Source of the DNA: Virgibacillus proomii | Lineage (GTDB): Bacteria > Bacillota > Bacilli > Bacillales > Amphibacillaceae | Length of the DNA stretch: 64,000 bases | Direction: 5' to 3' | NCBI RefSeq assembly: GCF_900162615.1 | Contig: NZ_FUFN01000009.1 | Coordinates: 169,176-233,175 of the forward strand | Part shown: piece by piece, positions 33,122-41,715 of the stretch | Layout: every line of letters begins with the position of its first letter | Numbering within the stretch: position 1 is the stretch's first letter | The notes under the pieces: model-generated | The model's input: only the letters and a program-made list of their open reading frames with translations | Told to the model about the DNA's origin: nothing | Databases searched by the model: none | Program-made: the position numbers and the translations under genes

Positions 33122-33691
33122 CTATAGATTCACCTCTAGATATAAATTATCAAGATCTTCTTGTAACAATCCTATATAACGTTTTGTCTCTGCTATAGAA
33201 TTATGATTTAAGGCAATAGATATATAATCGAGAGATATGCCTTTTTTGAAAGCAAAGAAGGCCCACGTTTTTCTGAGGCCGTGCGTACCGAATCTCTCTT
33301 TAATACCGACCATATCACACGCTTCATTTAACATTGATGCAGCATATTGTCTTGAAATAGGCTTATTAATCCCTTTTCTGCTCGTGAACAGATAGTCTTC
33401 CTGCCGCTTATCAGGAAAATCCTTCATATATTCTTTGATTGCTTTTGTTAGATTAGGAGTGATAGGAAATCTTTTATATTTCCCGGTTTTCTTTTCATTC
33501 AGTTCAATGAACTCTAAAGGTCTACTACCATTCCACACATGTTTAACCTTTAATCTTAAAATATCACTGATTCGTAATGCTGAAGAAATGCCTACATAAA
33601 AGAGCAAATAATCCCTTTTATTGTTTCCTCGTAAATAGGTTTTTACCGCTTCAAGTTGTTTCTTATCCCTTATTGGATGAACTACTTTCAT
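33122..33691 (-). CDS. Compact tyrosine recombinase
   Basis: 189-residue recombinase consisting almost only of the catalytic domain. Arg40 (SSALRISDIL), Lys in EKKTGKYK, His137 and Arg140 (THGLRKTW), His163 (ALNHNSIAET) and the nucleophile Tyr172 (KRYIGL) are all present, so it should be active. It lacks the usual N-terminal SAM-like core-binding domain. AAGGAGGGGGAG precedes the ATG. It lies immediately upstream of the Tn7-like operon in the same direction. It could be the element's resolvase or an unrelated integrase relic. Confidence 0.88.
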   Translation of the reverse strand: MKVVHPIRDKKQLEAVKTYLRGNNKRDYLLFYVGISSALRISDILRLKVKHVWNGSRPLEFIELNEKKTGKYKRFPITPNLTKAIKEYMKDFPDKRQEDYLFTSRKGINKPISRQYAASMLNEACDMVGIKERFGTHGLRKTWAFFAFKKGISLDYISIALNHNSIAETKRYIGLLQEDLDNLYLEVNL

Positions 33692-33797
33692 TGCTCCCCC
33701 TCCTTAGATACCTTACACAACAATTCTATACAATGATTGAAGAAACACAAGAGCCTGGAGGCAATAAAATTAAAACCAGAACTAACCACTCATCGTA

Positions 33798-34646
33798 TCA
33801 GTCATCACAATCGTATTCTTTTGAAACAGGCATAACTGAGGTCGTTTGGGTTGTTGAATCATATCCTAAATAAGAGAGTTTTTTCACTTTTCTTCCCAAT
33901 ATATTTTTATATCTAAACTCTAGAATTGTATGCATTTTTCCCACACTATCATCAAACAAAAATAACATATTTATTCTATTGTTTTCTTCTGATATTCCTA
34001 AATCAAATTCTGTAAAAATCATCCATGGTTCATTTTTCATTTTCTCTTTATCCTTATATGTAAAATAAGAATACCTCACCTTATCGTAAAAATTTTCAAT
34101 ATGGATCTCTTTAATTTGATCTAATTTAGAAAGTCCCTCTACACTATCTAATTTATACCAATATATTTCAAAATTAACTGCAGGACCTAGTCCTATATTC
34201 TTAATACTAATAGTTCCAGTTCTTTTCCTGGAGCTAATAGGTTGATGTAACGACCATCCACTATTTATTAAATTACCTTCTTTGTCCTTTTTTACTTCTC
34301 TATCATACGTTATTAACGCTTCCCTCTCGTCTATTTCTCCGTAAAAAGGAGTTACCGTGATAACAGGTTTAAATTGATGCTGTGTTAAATCTTTATTTAT
34401 TTTACTTAATCTATTGTTCTGAACTAATGCTAATACACCTAATGAAACAGTTCCAAGAAAAGACATAAATGTAATAAAATAGGTAATAATTTCACCTGCA
34501 GACCATACAGCTACAAAAAAGGGATCAATTGCAGGGAACTTAAATAAAGTATGGATTGTTATAATGGGGATTAAGAATATCGCTATAATAATTAACAAAA
34601 CAATCTTTTTATTACTACTTTTTAAGCACTTCAATATTTTTTCCAA
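33798..34646 (-). CDS. Membrane-anchored protein of unknown function
   Basis: 282 residues. Two transmembrane helices (about 14-34 and 48-76) are followed by a soluble, beta-rich domain of about 200 residues with TGTISIKNIGLGPAVNFEIY. The phrase KNIGLGPAVNF is typical of a large group of bacterial proteins that combine two N-terminal helices with an immunoglobulin-like domain and have no known role. It stands alone between the recombinase and the DUF4238 gene. Confidence 0.65.
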   Translation of the reverse strand: MEKILKCLKSSNKKIVLLIIIAIFLIPIITIHTLFKFPAIDPFFVAVWSAGEIITYFITFMSFLGTVSLGVLALVQNNRLSKINKDLTQHQFKPVITVTPFYGEIDEREALITYDREVKKDKEGNLINSGWSLHQPISSRKRTGTISIKNIGLGPAVNFEIYWYKLDSVEGLSKLDQIKEIHIENFYDKVRYSYFTYKDKEKMKNEPWMIFTEFDLGISEENNRINMLFLFDDSVGKMHTILEFRYKNILGRKVKKLSYLGYDSTTQTTSVMPVSKEYDCDD

Positions 34647-34953
34647 TTTTAATCACACCTACATTTCAAATTTTTTACCTGTCAGTAATGTCTGTTGTTA
34701 TTTTAGCACCAAGTATATGAATCTTACAAAAACTCATTCAAATAAATAAACTGTAACATTCATACAAAATAATCTAATGAACAAAAATAGGAATGCTGAT
34801 ATAACAACATTCCTTTGTTTACAGAACGGGTTTATGTAAAGTAAAACATAACTAAACCATAATGAAATTCCAAAAATTAGTGGATGCCCCAAAAAGCAAA
34901 AAAATTTCTTGAAAGGAACAAAATTCCCCTTATGAAATTGTTTCTCTTATCTT
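34647..34953. other. Gene-free spacer with one hairpin
   Basis: AGGAATG (34789-34795) pairs with CATTCCT (34808-34814) followed by TTGTTT, a weak plus-strand terminator. Nothing else is recognised. Confidence 0.4.
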
Positions 34954-35871
34954 TTAAGACAACTTCACCCTTATTGTAGTAGTATCAGGTAAAATCGTGT
35001 TTAGTCCATCAATACTTTCAAAATTATCTGTCGGACAATATAATTGTCTGTGGGCTGAATGTAATTGTGCTTCGTTATATGCTTTTATGACATCTTGATT
35101 GGTTTCATGTTTAGCTTTTCTATGATTTAAAATTTCACCAAGAAAATCTTCTTGTTTAACTAATACCAGAAGTAATTTACTTGTTAACGGAAAGACATAC
35201 TCGTTTACCTCAATAATCGGATTATCGAATAAGGCCTGCATTACTTCTCTATTTTTATGGATTCGAAGTATAACTGGGTTATCGGAAGTATAAAACGGTA
35301 CATTGGTTTTATTCTCAATGATTATCCAAAAAAAATTATCTCTAAGATCTTCTGCTAAAATATTTGTCCTTTCAATCATTTGTTTAAAGTGTTCCAAAGC
35401 CCCTATATTAATAGGAACATCTTTTTCATCTTGATAATATAAATATTTTAATTCACTACTTTTATTTCTTTTCATAGCTTCTCTATATGCTTTTGTTCTA
35501 TAATATTGGAAAGCTATACTCTGAGCTAGGTATTCAATTTCTTCAGAATCTATTATAAACTCTTTATTTTCCTCTTTATAACTTTTATAAGATGCCAAAA
35601 TTTTATCAAGATGTTTTTTAAATAATGGTTCAATTTCTTCTGTAATAATATCATCTATCAAACTCTCACTAATTGTACCAGAGGCGAAATGCTGAATCTC
35701 TTTCACTTCCATTTCAGATAATTTATAGAAGAGATTCTCAGCCGCCACAGCTTTAATTCCAGTAGGAAATTTTTTCTGTTCTACTTTATCAAAAACCCAA
35801 ATACCTTCATTTCCATCAGTATATCTTCTTAAATATAATTGTGGAACAAAATGTTGTAAATTCCCTGCCAA
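34954..35871 (-). CDS. DUF4238-family protein
   Basis: 305 residues. The N-terminus MAGNLQHFVPQLYLRRYTD contains the HFVPQxYLRxF hallmark of DUF4238, followed by IWVFDK and a largely helical body, with FYTSDNPVIL near residue 198. DUF4238 proteins are scattered in accessory regions and often near defence genes. Their biochemical role is not established. The gene is monocistronic here. Confidence 0.85.
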   Translation of the reverse strand: MAGNLQHFVPQLYLRRYTDGNEGIWVFDKVEQKKFPTGIKAVAAENLFYKLSEMEVKEIQHFASGTISESLIDDIITEEIEPLFKKHLDKILASYKSYKEENKEFIIDSEEIEYLAQSIAFQYYRTKAYREAMKRNKSSELKYLYYQDEKDVPINIGALEHFKQMIERTNILAEDLRDNFFWIIIENKTNVPFYTSDNPVILRIHKNREVMQALFDNPIIEVNEYVFPLTSKLLLVLVKQEDFLGEILNHRKAKHETNQDVIKAYNEAQLHSAHRQLYCPTDNFESIDGLNTILPDTTTIRVKLS

Positions 35872-36060
35872 TACTACGCCTCCCTATTCAAGTTACTATA
35901 AATTTATTTTAAAGATAATAATACTCTATCTTATGTAGATAGTACAAGGTTTTCTAAAACACAAAATAATTGTATTCTCACGATTCTATTATCAATTAAG
36001 GAATGCTAGTAAATCAACATTATTCTGTTTCCTCCGCCTGATTTTATAAACCTTATAAAA

Positions 36061-36089
36061 TTCCTAACCAAATTCCATCTGGTTAGGAA
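36061..36089. terminator. Hairpin upstream of the zinc-cluster gene
   Basis: TTCCTAACC (36061-36069) pairs perfectly with GGTTAGGAA (36081-36089). It lies upstream of the promoter region of the gene at 36142 and may insulate it. Confidence 0.55.
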
Positions 36090-36141
36090 TAAGTTTATAT
36101 CATAGAATTAGAGTAACGATTAAAGAAAGGAAGGCTAAACA

Positions 36142-36819
36142 ATGGAGAATGCATACTATAAAGAATGGTTTGTGATTGACTTTGTTAATTTGAATATTGA
36201 AAGCGAAAATGAGTTTGTTTTCTTTTTGAACAAATGGATGCCAGATTATTACAGCAAAAGGAATGAAAACAGTTTATTTCTTTTAAAAATGCTACAAGAA
36301 GTTGAACCAAATGCCAACGCATTTGATAGGGAGTTAATACCAGCTATAACAAAAAAAAGGAAGAGATTTATAAAATTCCAAAAGGAAATGCAAGATTTTA
36401 TAATTGACTTTAACAAAATGGCTGATCAAAATTCAAAGCAACCGCAACCTGGATATTTCAAGTATATACAGATTGTTTCAAAAGAAAAAATTCCAAAACT
36501 TAACAAGAAATTAAGTGGAATTCACTATAAAATTCAGGATGAAACTCTACCTAATTACACTTTTGCACAGGTAATAGTACCGAACTTAGTAGATTTCGAA
36601 ACTTGTTTATATTACAACTTCATACAATATGTAAATACTCACCATTCTGTATTAGTTTGTGCTGCTTGTGACAATTATATATCAAATCCCAGCCCTCATC
36701 AGTTTGCAAATGCTAAGAGAGGTTATGCTACTATCCACAAAAACAAACAATGTCAAGATGAATATAGACTACGCAAAGACAGAGAAAGAAAAAGAAATAA
36801 GAAAGGTGATAACAAATGA
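36142..36819 (+). CDS. Zinc-cluster protein of a two-gene unit
   Basis: 225-residue, mostly helical protein. The C-terminal putative zinc site has VCAACDNYI (two Cys), later KNKQC, with His in PSPHQFANAKRGYATIHK, then a strongly basic tail (RLRKDRERKRNKKG). The layout recalls CGNR-type zinc fingers in bacterial nucleic-acid-binding proteins but is not a clear member. AAAGGAAGG precedes the ATG. Its stop overlaps the start of the next gene (ATGA), so both are made together. Function unknown; nucleic-acid binding is inferred. Confidence 0.6.
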   Translation: MENAYYKEWFVIDFVNLNIESENEFVFFLNKWMPDYYSKRNENSLFLLKMLQEVEPNANAFDRELIPAITKKRKRFIKFQKEMQDFIIDFNKMADQNSKQPQPGYFKYIQIVSKEKIPKLNKKLSGIHYKIQDETLPNYTFAQVIVPNLVDFETCLYYNFIQYVNTHHSVLVCAACDNYISNPSPHQFANAKRGYATIHKNKQCQDEYRLRKDRERKRNKKGDNK

Positions 36820-37508
36820 ATTATAATTTTAACGAAAATCGTTTACAGTTTGATCCAATTAATCAAGTATCAAAATTCCAGAACGACTCCTATACAGACC
36901 TAACAAATCATTATTCCAATACATTTAATTTACTTGAGGAAACGTATAGTCAAAACAGTAAAGAATACCCATTTTCAGTGAGTACTGAAAAAATAGCCGA
37001 TCCCATATGGTATAAACCTGAGAACTATTCAAACAGATCAATTGGTATTCAAATTGGAAATGACACTCACCAAGTATTTGTTTACGAAGATGAGCATTCT
37101 AAAAATACTTTAGTAAGTAATTCCTTAAATAACAATTGTAGCTTTAAGTCGTCAGAACCATATTATATGTATTCTACTTTAGATAACTTAAAATTTCGTT
37201 CTAAAGCAGAAGTAATTATTTACTTTGTGCTTAAAGAGACTGGAGTATTACTCCTACCAAATAGCTCGTCTGTATCTTTTGAAACAAGAAAAGAACCTGA
37301 CTTTTTGGTGATTTATAAAGGAAGAACATTCATCCTGGATATATTAAATAATGAAACTCATTCGAGTGAAAATGATGCTGAAACTGCTAGGTTTTACCAA
37401 AATCATGGTGTACCTATTCGTTCTTATTCCAATTATATTTGTGAAACTAATCCATACTGGGTCGCACAAGATTTCCTTCAATGGATTGAAAATGAATTGA
37501 GTAAATAA
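36816..37508 (+). CDS. PD-(D/E)XK-like nuclease-fold protein
   Basis: 230 residues. The N-terminal 110 residues are polar and probably flexible. The C-terminal half reads FRSKAEVIIYFVLKETGVL (Glu of the first helix), EPDFLVIYKGR (catalytic-type Asp) and TFILDILNNETH in place of the usual (D/E)xK strand. This is the core of restriction-endonuclease-like proteins of the form SKxE...PDFLV...ILEVxGE. The last acidic-Lys pair is altered (Asp-Ile-Leu), so activity is uncertain. It is translationally coupled to the zinc-cluster protein and followed by a strong terminator. The pair may be a small defence module. Confidence 0.65.
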   Translation: MNYNFNENRLQFDPINQVSKFQNDSYTDLTNHYSNTFNLLEETYSQNSKEYPFSVSTEKIADPIWYKPENYSNRSIGIQIGNDTHQVFVYEDEHSKNTLVSNSLNNNCSFKSSEPYYMYSTLDNLKFRSKAEVIIYFVLKETGVLLLPNSSSVSFETRKEPDFLVIYKGRTFILDILNNETHSSENDAETARFYQNHGVPIRSYSNYICETNPYWVAQDFLQWIENELSK

Positions 37509-37693
37509 TTTTATTAACAAAAACAATGTTTTAGTGAATGACGCATATACAATTAACGAATAAATCACAACACTCTCATTAAGTATTCCAAAAAAGAAAA
37601 TTAGACTCTTAAAAACAAGATATTAATAAATGATAAATTTGGACAATGAAAATATTAAAACTTATTTTGGAGAATTAACAAACGACAGAAGGA

Positions 37694-37743
37694 AAAAAGT
37701 GCAGGGTTTATTTAATGATAGCCTGCACTTTTTATTTTGATAT
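37694..37743 (+). terminator. Strong terminator of the zinc-cluster/nuclease pair
   Basis: AAAAAGTGCAGG (37694-37705) pairs with CCTGCACTTTTT (37732-37743). The upstream spacer 37509-37693 holds no supported gene. Confidence 0.8.
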
Positions 37744-37833
37744 CAGTCCTTTTACTCCATACATTCAGAAATGTAAAAACACTTTATGAACGCCTATAAC
37801 CCCCTAGTAATATTTAATTTATAAATATTAGTC

Positions 37834-38466
37834 TTACCAATACTTAGAATCAGGTCTTACATCAAATAGAAACAATTCTTGAACTACTTCTAATTTAATT
37901 GAATTAGGGATGTTATCTTTATATTTATTTTTGGAACGGTTACTTTCATATGCAATCCCCCAAATATATGAAGGTTCTATATCTTCAAAAACTAACACTT
38001 CTGCTTGAGGACTAGTTGTCAAGGATTTATTAATATTCAACTTATCCCTTGGAGGTTTACCATTTATATTTTTAAACATACCATTTAAGGCTTCAACACT
38101 CATTCTTTTATTTAATGGGATTTTAGAGAATTTAGAATTTGCAGCATTTTCAAAACAAAACCCACATCTTTTCTCCCAAATGATATCTGGTTTTATGCCT
38201 ATTATAACCCAGTCACAATTAAATTGATTTTTATATTTGTACAGTAGGATATTGTTTGGTAAGTGAATAGAAGTACTGGTTGCATTTAGAAAATAGTCAT
38301 GTCTATTTTGATCGTTCCTCTTTACTTCAAAGCCCATACTTTTTTGCTTTGAAACTGATAAAATTCCATATCGGAAAATGCTATCAAGATTGTCTGCTCT
38401 GGTGAAATGCAATAAAAATTGAATTCCATTCTCTTCTGCAGCTTTTTTAATATCTTCTCTAAACAA
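37834..38466 (-). CDS. darT: DarT-like DNA ADP-ribosyltransferase
   Basis: 210 residues with the DarT (DUF4433) pattern: LLHFTRADNLDSIFRYGILS at the NAD-binding start, RNDQNRHDYFLNATSTSIHL, PNNILLYKYK, WVIIGIKPDIIWEKRC, and PQAEVLVFEDIEPSYIWGI, with the Glu of AEVLV matching the catalytic Glu. DarT enzymes add ADP-ribose to thymidine in single-stranded DNA and are normally held in check by the macrodomain hydrolase DarG. No DarG-like gene adjoins. The start is TTG 38466, with AAAAAGGAG upstream. It may act in phage defence or be silenced another way. Confidence 0.85.
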   Translation of the reverse strand: MFREDIKKAAEENGIQFLLHFTRADNLDSIFRYGILSVSKQKSMGFEVKRNDQNRHDYFLNATSTSIHLPNNILLYKYKNQFNCDWVIIGIKPDIIWEKRCGFCFENAANSKFSKIPLNKRMSVEALNGMFKNINGKPPRDKLNINKSLTTSPQAEVLVFEDIEPSYIWGIAYESNRSKNKYKDNIPNSIKLEVVQELFLFDVRPDSKYW

Positions 38467-38647
38467 GTTTGCATCATCTCCTTTTTTGTTTATAGCCCCG
38501 TAATTGTCATGTCTAACAGACTGAATTTCATGAATCGTATGATTCTAATTTAATATCCGTTATTGCCAAACAACTTCATCTCAATGTTTTTTATAAAGTT
38601 CCTTAAATATTTTTGTATATATTAATTATAAACTAAACTAAAACACT

Positions 38648-38667
38648 ATGTTTCTATATCGAAACAT
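38648..38667. promoter_or_regulatory. Palindrome upstream of darT
   Basis: ATGTTTC (38648-38654) and GAAACAT (38661-38667) form a dyad between darT (minus) and the small plus-strand ORF. It could be an operator for either. Confidence 0.4.
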
Positions 38668-38680
38668 TTCAAAATGAACA

Positions 38681-38962
38681 ATGGAAGGTATTTATGAAAA
38701 GGCAAAGTTGAGTATATTCGAAACTAATAAAGAGACAGCAGATAATCTTTCCCAAATCTTGGATGAAAAATACACCCATAAAGAAAATCCTAAAGCCTCA
38801 ATAAAAAAGAAGGAAATAATCTCACACACAAAAGAATCTGTTGAACTTACAGATGTATTAGAAAAGGAAATTACATTCAATGGTAAAATATTAAATTCAA
38901 ATGAAAAACAAAGAATAGTAGATTTCCTCTCTGGGTTAGTATGGCCAATTAATAACATCTGA
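38681..38962 (+). CDS. Small hypothetical ORF, possibly a remnant
   Basis: 93 codons starting MEGIYEKAKLSIFETNKET and ending FLSGLVWPINNI; charged and helical in the first two thirds. There is no good ribosome site at this ATG. A GGAAGG lies further in, ahead of a TTG at about 38707. No family is recognised. Its position divergent from the DarT-like gene makes an unknown antitoxin conceivable, but that is speculation. Confidence 0.3.
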   Translation: MEGIYEKAKLSIFETNKETADNLSQILDEKYTHKENPKASIKKKEIISHTKESVELTDVLEKEITFNGKILNSNEKQRIVDFLSGLVWPINNI

Positions 38963-39089
38963 AATCATAATATGAAACAGTGTGCGGCTAACAAAAAATG
39001 TAAACTCTTAACGAATAAGTTTAACCCTTAACGCATTTACCTGGTTTTTTTTACTTTATTCTATCAACTTCAAAATCCACATCTTGATG

Positions 39090-39115
39090 CTCGTTTAACT
39101 ATATTGTTAAACGAG
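39090..39115. terminator. Perfect 10-bp hairpin downstream of the four-helix-bundle gene
   Basis: CTCGTTTAAC (39090-39099) pairs perfectly with GTTAAACGAG (39106-39115). No T run, so it may be an RNA-stability element or a protein site. The adjoining 38963-39089 contains short direct TTAACG motifs but no gene. Confidence 0.45.
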
Positions 39116-39175
39116 GTATTTAATTATGTAGAAATAAGTGATAAAGAGAGTAAACTCTCCTTACCTCTTACTTCT

Positions 39176-40252
39176 CTAACTTGCTTTTTTCTTACTAATG
39201 TTCGCCATTCTCTTTGACAGTATATTTCTTACTGAAACCCTAAATTGCCTGATATCTTCTAAGCTCTCCTCCGATACAATACCTTTGCTCAAAGTAGTAT
39301 CCAGCAAACTATCAAGAGCATTTAACGCTTGCAATGCATCATTGAAAAAACGAAACGTCATTGGTGTGTAGAATTGATGTGCTTCTGCTATGTTAGCTAT
39401 AGTTGATGTCGAATATTTTCGGAGATTGAAGACAAGATCTCTTTCTCCCCAAAATGCTCGTTCCCTTGTTATCTCATAAATCTTCTCCACCAATAATAAT
39501 GCTTGCTCATAGGCTATGAAGTTTTTTACATTAGGGGTATAAGGGCTCGGTAAATCCATTCCTTTACCTTCTTTCTCTTTAATGTTAACTAGGGTTCTTG
39601 TTAAAATAGCCACTATTTGTTCAACTTGGTTGTTTAACTTATCATATTGTTCCTGTGATATATATTGCTGCCCTAACGATACCTGCAACCAGGTGGAAGT
39701 TTCCTTTGCAGATCCAATGGACAGTGAATACTGATAAAACTTTTCTCCGATGTACATTTGCTCCCCCATTGCAATTCTTCTTTTAATTGATTCAGCACTT
39801 CTTCCTATTTGATCTACAATATTTGCATCGTATGAAGGGTAGGACTTGCAAATTTCTATAACCTTTTCTTCGATATTTTTTGCCAACTTATAACCGATAA
39901 ATTGCTGTACATCTTTTACTTCAAGGGTTTTCTTCTTTATGTTTTGTGACTTTTGGAAGGATACGACTTTTGGTGCTGATGATTGGGAGGAGGGTGCAGG
40001 TGGTTCATTTGAAGATTGTAAGCTGAAAGTGTCATCGAGATTATCATATATCTGATTTGCTCTATACTCATTCAAATAGGACTCGATAACAATCTTCTCA
40101 ATTTCTGTCATATCTTTCATATCGTTAAGAACCCAAATTACTCCTTTCTCCGCTAGGTATTTTAATTTGTCACCAACATCCATCATGCTGTAATTAGACA
40201 ACTCTCTTTCATTTCGATACCAACCTTGTATTTGTTCCACTATTTCATTCAT
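39176..40252 (-). CDS. Tandem four-helix-bundle (S23/Avd-like) protein
   Basis: 358 residues. After an N-terminal region (1-110, ending in a Pro/Ser-rich linker PPAPSSQSSAPK) come two related helical halves. In the first (about 120-225), VDQIGRSAESIKRRIAMGEQ is followed by FYQYSLSIGSAKETSTWLQV. In the second (about 250-350), FNLRKYSTSTIANIAEAHQF is followed by FRFFNDALQALNALDSLLD. These match the ANIAEG...L...EL pattern of the four-helix-bundle family that includes 23S rRNA intervening-sequence proteins and the Avd factor of diversity-generating retroelements. No reverse transcriptase is nearby. Role unknown. Confidence 0.75.
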   Translation of the reverse strand: MNEIVEQIQGWYRNERELSNYSMMDVGDKLKYLAEKGVIWVLNDMKDMTEIEKIVIESYLNEYRANQIYDNLDDTFSLQSSNEPPAPSSQSSAPKVVSFQKSQNIKKKTLEVKDVQQFIGYKLAKNIEEKVIEICKSYPSYDANIVDQIGRSAESIKRRIAMGEQMYIGEKFYQYSLSIGSAKETSTWLQVSLGQQYISQEQYDKLNNQVEQIVAILTRTLVNIKEKEGKGMDLPSPYTPNVKNFIAYEQALLLVEKIYEITRERAFWGERDLVFNLRKYSTSTIANIAEAHQFYTPMTFRFFNDALQALNALDSLLDTTLSKGIVSEESLEDIRQFRVSVRNILSKRMANISKKKAS

Positions 40253-40444
40253 TTTATATCATCTCCTTAATGATTTTTGATTATAAAGGAGATAAAGAAT
40301 CCTTAATTTCAGAAGATAAGTATTCTTTACCCCCTTCGCCTTGATGATTAATCCATTAGATTTATATTGATTCAGATTTCTTTGGAAATAAGTTTACATG
40401 GAACGTATTGTGGAAATGTGTAAGACTCGTAGGATGAAATGATT

Positions 40445-40891
40445 TCATTCTTTATTGTTTATATCGAAAACAAGACGACAAAGAACTTCCTCTTTTTCCA
40501 CTGAGGACAGTGACTGTTCTGCTGATATTATACGATTGAATCTACAATGTACTTTTTCACAAGAACCACAGTAATTTTCCTCTGCTGTAGTATAAAATAC
40601 AAGGCACTCGCCTTCTGGAATGATAAATATCTGTTTGGTCACTACTATGTCACCATCTATGCCCTCTTGAATGAACTCTTCATCCTCGTAAACAAGATGG
40701 CCCATAAGAATTTCACCATTACCATCCAAGTAGAGTTCACCCTCATCATACTCCCAGTCATCCCCACTGGCATTTTTATTGATTGGCACAAATGGGACAG
40801 TTTCTAATGCAATCGTTACTAGTTCGTCAATGCTCTTTGGCATCCAAATTTCCTCTTTGTTTATAGGTAATTCAACAATATTATTATTCAT
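40445..40891 (-). CDS. Hypothetical acidic protein, paralogue of the gene at 41020
   Basis: 148 residues, very acidic, with a Cys pair in YCGSCEKVHCRF that could bind metal. The C-terminal half (KQIFIIPEGECLVFYTT ... ISAEQSLSSVEKEE) aligns with the next gene upstream (REIFLLENGELLVFNHI ... LAADQTLTEKEFAS), so the two are diverged paralogues. AGGAG lies before the ATG at 40889-40891. No family recognised. Confidence 0.6.
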   Translation of the reverse strand: MNNNIVELPINKEEIWMPKSIDELVTIALETVPFVPINKNASGDDWEYDEGELYLDGNGEILMGHLVYEDEEFIQEGIDGDIVVTKQIFIIPEGECLVFYTTAEENYCGSCEKVHCRFNRIISAEQSLSSVEKEEVLCRLVFDINNKE

Positions 40892-41019
40892 ATCATAATT
40901 CTCCTCTTCTAAATTTTTTTGTTTTATCGTCGTTATCTTTATTCTATTATCTATCTACTTAACTGAAACGTTTTTAAGGTTCGACCATGTTTGAGATCGT
41001 TCCAATCATATAGCACAAC

Positions 41020-41457
41020 TTATTCCATAGATGAGTTTTTAAGTTCTCCTGCTAATATGCTAATTAAAGAAGCAAATTCCTTCTCAGTTAATGTTTGATC
41101 CGCTGCCAATTCCCGACGTGAAAAGGTAAACCATGTATCCGATTCCTCAAAACAATCTTCAATATGGTTGAAGACTAATAACTCCCCGTTTTCAAGCAGA
41201 AAAATTTCTCTTTTAACAGATAATGATTCAGTTTCATGAACACGAGACACAATGTCATAACTATTTAATAGGTATCCTTTTAGATAGCCATCATTTACTT
41301 GTAGGTATTTAATCTCATCAACAACCCATTTTTCTTCTGTTTTCTCTACGTAGATAGGTTCAAATGTCGTTCTTTGGGCTAAGCCTAATAGTTCACCTTT
41401 GAATACCTCTTTCATATTTGTTAAAACATTTACGATTTCTGATGTAGTTTGTGTCAT
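41020..41457 (-). CDS. Hypothetical acidic protein, paralogue of the gene at 40445
   Basis: 145 residues, acidic, alpha/beta in appearance, with no recognised domain. It shares the blocks noted for its neighbour but lacks the Cys cluster. AAAGGAG precedes the ATG. The upstream region carries a 65-bp block almost identical to one before the gene at 62103, so both may answer to the same regulator. Confidence 0.6.
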   Translation of the reverse strand: MTQTTSEIVNVLTNMKEVFKGELLGLAQRTTFEPIYVEKTEEKWVVDEIKYLQVNDGYLKGYLLNSYDIVSRVHETESLSVKREIFLLENGELLVFNHIEDCFEESDTWFTFSRRELAADQTLTEKEFASLISILAGELKNSSME

Positions 41458-41548
41458 TTTCTTTTCTCCTTTTTAGTTGGTATTTTTAAATTTAATTTAG
41501 TAGTTCTTACTACTTGTTTCTTCCCTCTTTCTATCTTTTCTTGCGTTC

Positions 41549-41613
41549 TATGATTCTATTGTATATAGTCACTGGTAAAAAAAGGTGACGTGCCAAGTCA
41601 CATTTATGATTTT
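41549..41613. promoter_or_regulatory. Shared promoter/operator block, copy 1
   Basis: Contains TATGATTCTATTGTATATAG and the dyad GTGACGTGCCAAGTCAC (41585-41601). Most of the 65 bases recur at 62209-62273. It lies about 90 bases upstream of the minus-strand gene starting at 41457. Confidence 0.65.
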
Positions 41614-41715
41614 TTGAAAAAATTTGTAATTTGTTATAAAAACCCATTAAATAGTATTAAAGTTTCCTATTATATTTAATGCCTCTCTGTAATAGAATAT
41701 ATTGCACCACAAGAA

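Larger units (their letters stand above)
27041..33691 (-). mobile_element. Tn7-like transposition module with its own tyrosine recombinase
   Basis: Minus-strand gene order is tyrosine recombinase, large palindrome, tnsA, tnsB, tnsC, tniQ/tnsD, terminator. Adjacent tns genes are 2-14 bases apart or overlap. The TnsB, TnsC and TniQ motifs are intact, but TnsA lacks three of four known catalytic residues. The physical ends and target site of the element could not be located by eye; the range given covers the core genes only. Confidence 0.85.

Noticed and set aside
37630..37740. Short plus-strand ORF starting MINLDNENIKTYFGEL upstream of the terminator.
   Set aside because: No ribosome site, and the frame runs into the terminator stem; probably chance or a remnant.
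39176..40252. Diversity-generating retroelement suggested by the Avd-like fold.
   Set aside because: No reverse transcriptase, template repeat or variable target gene is present.
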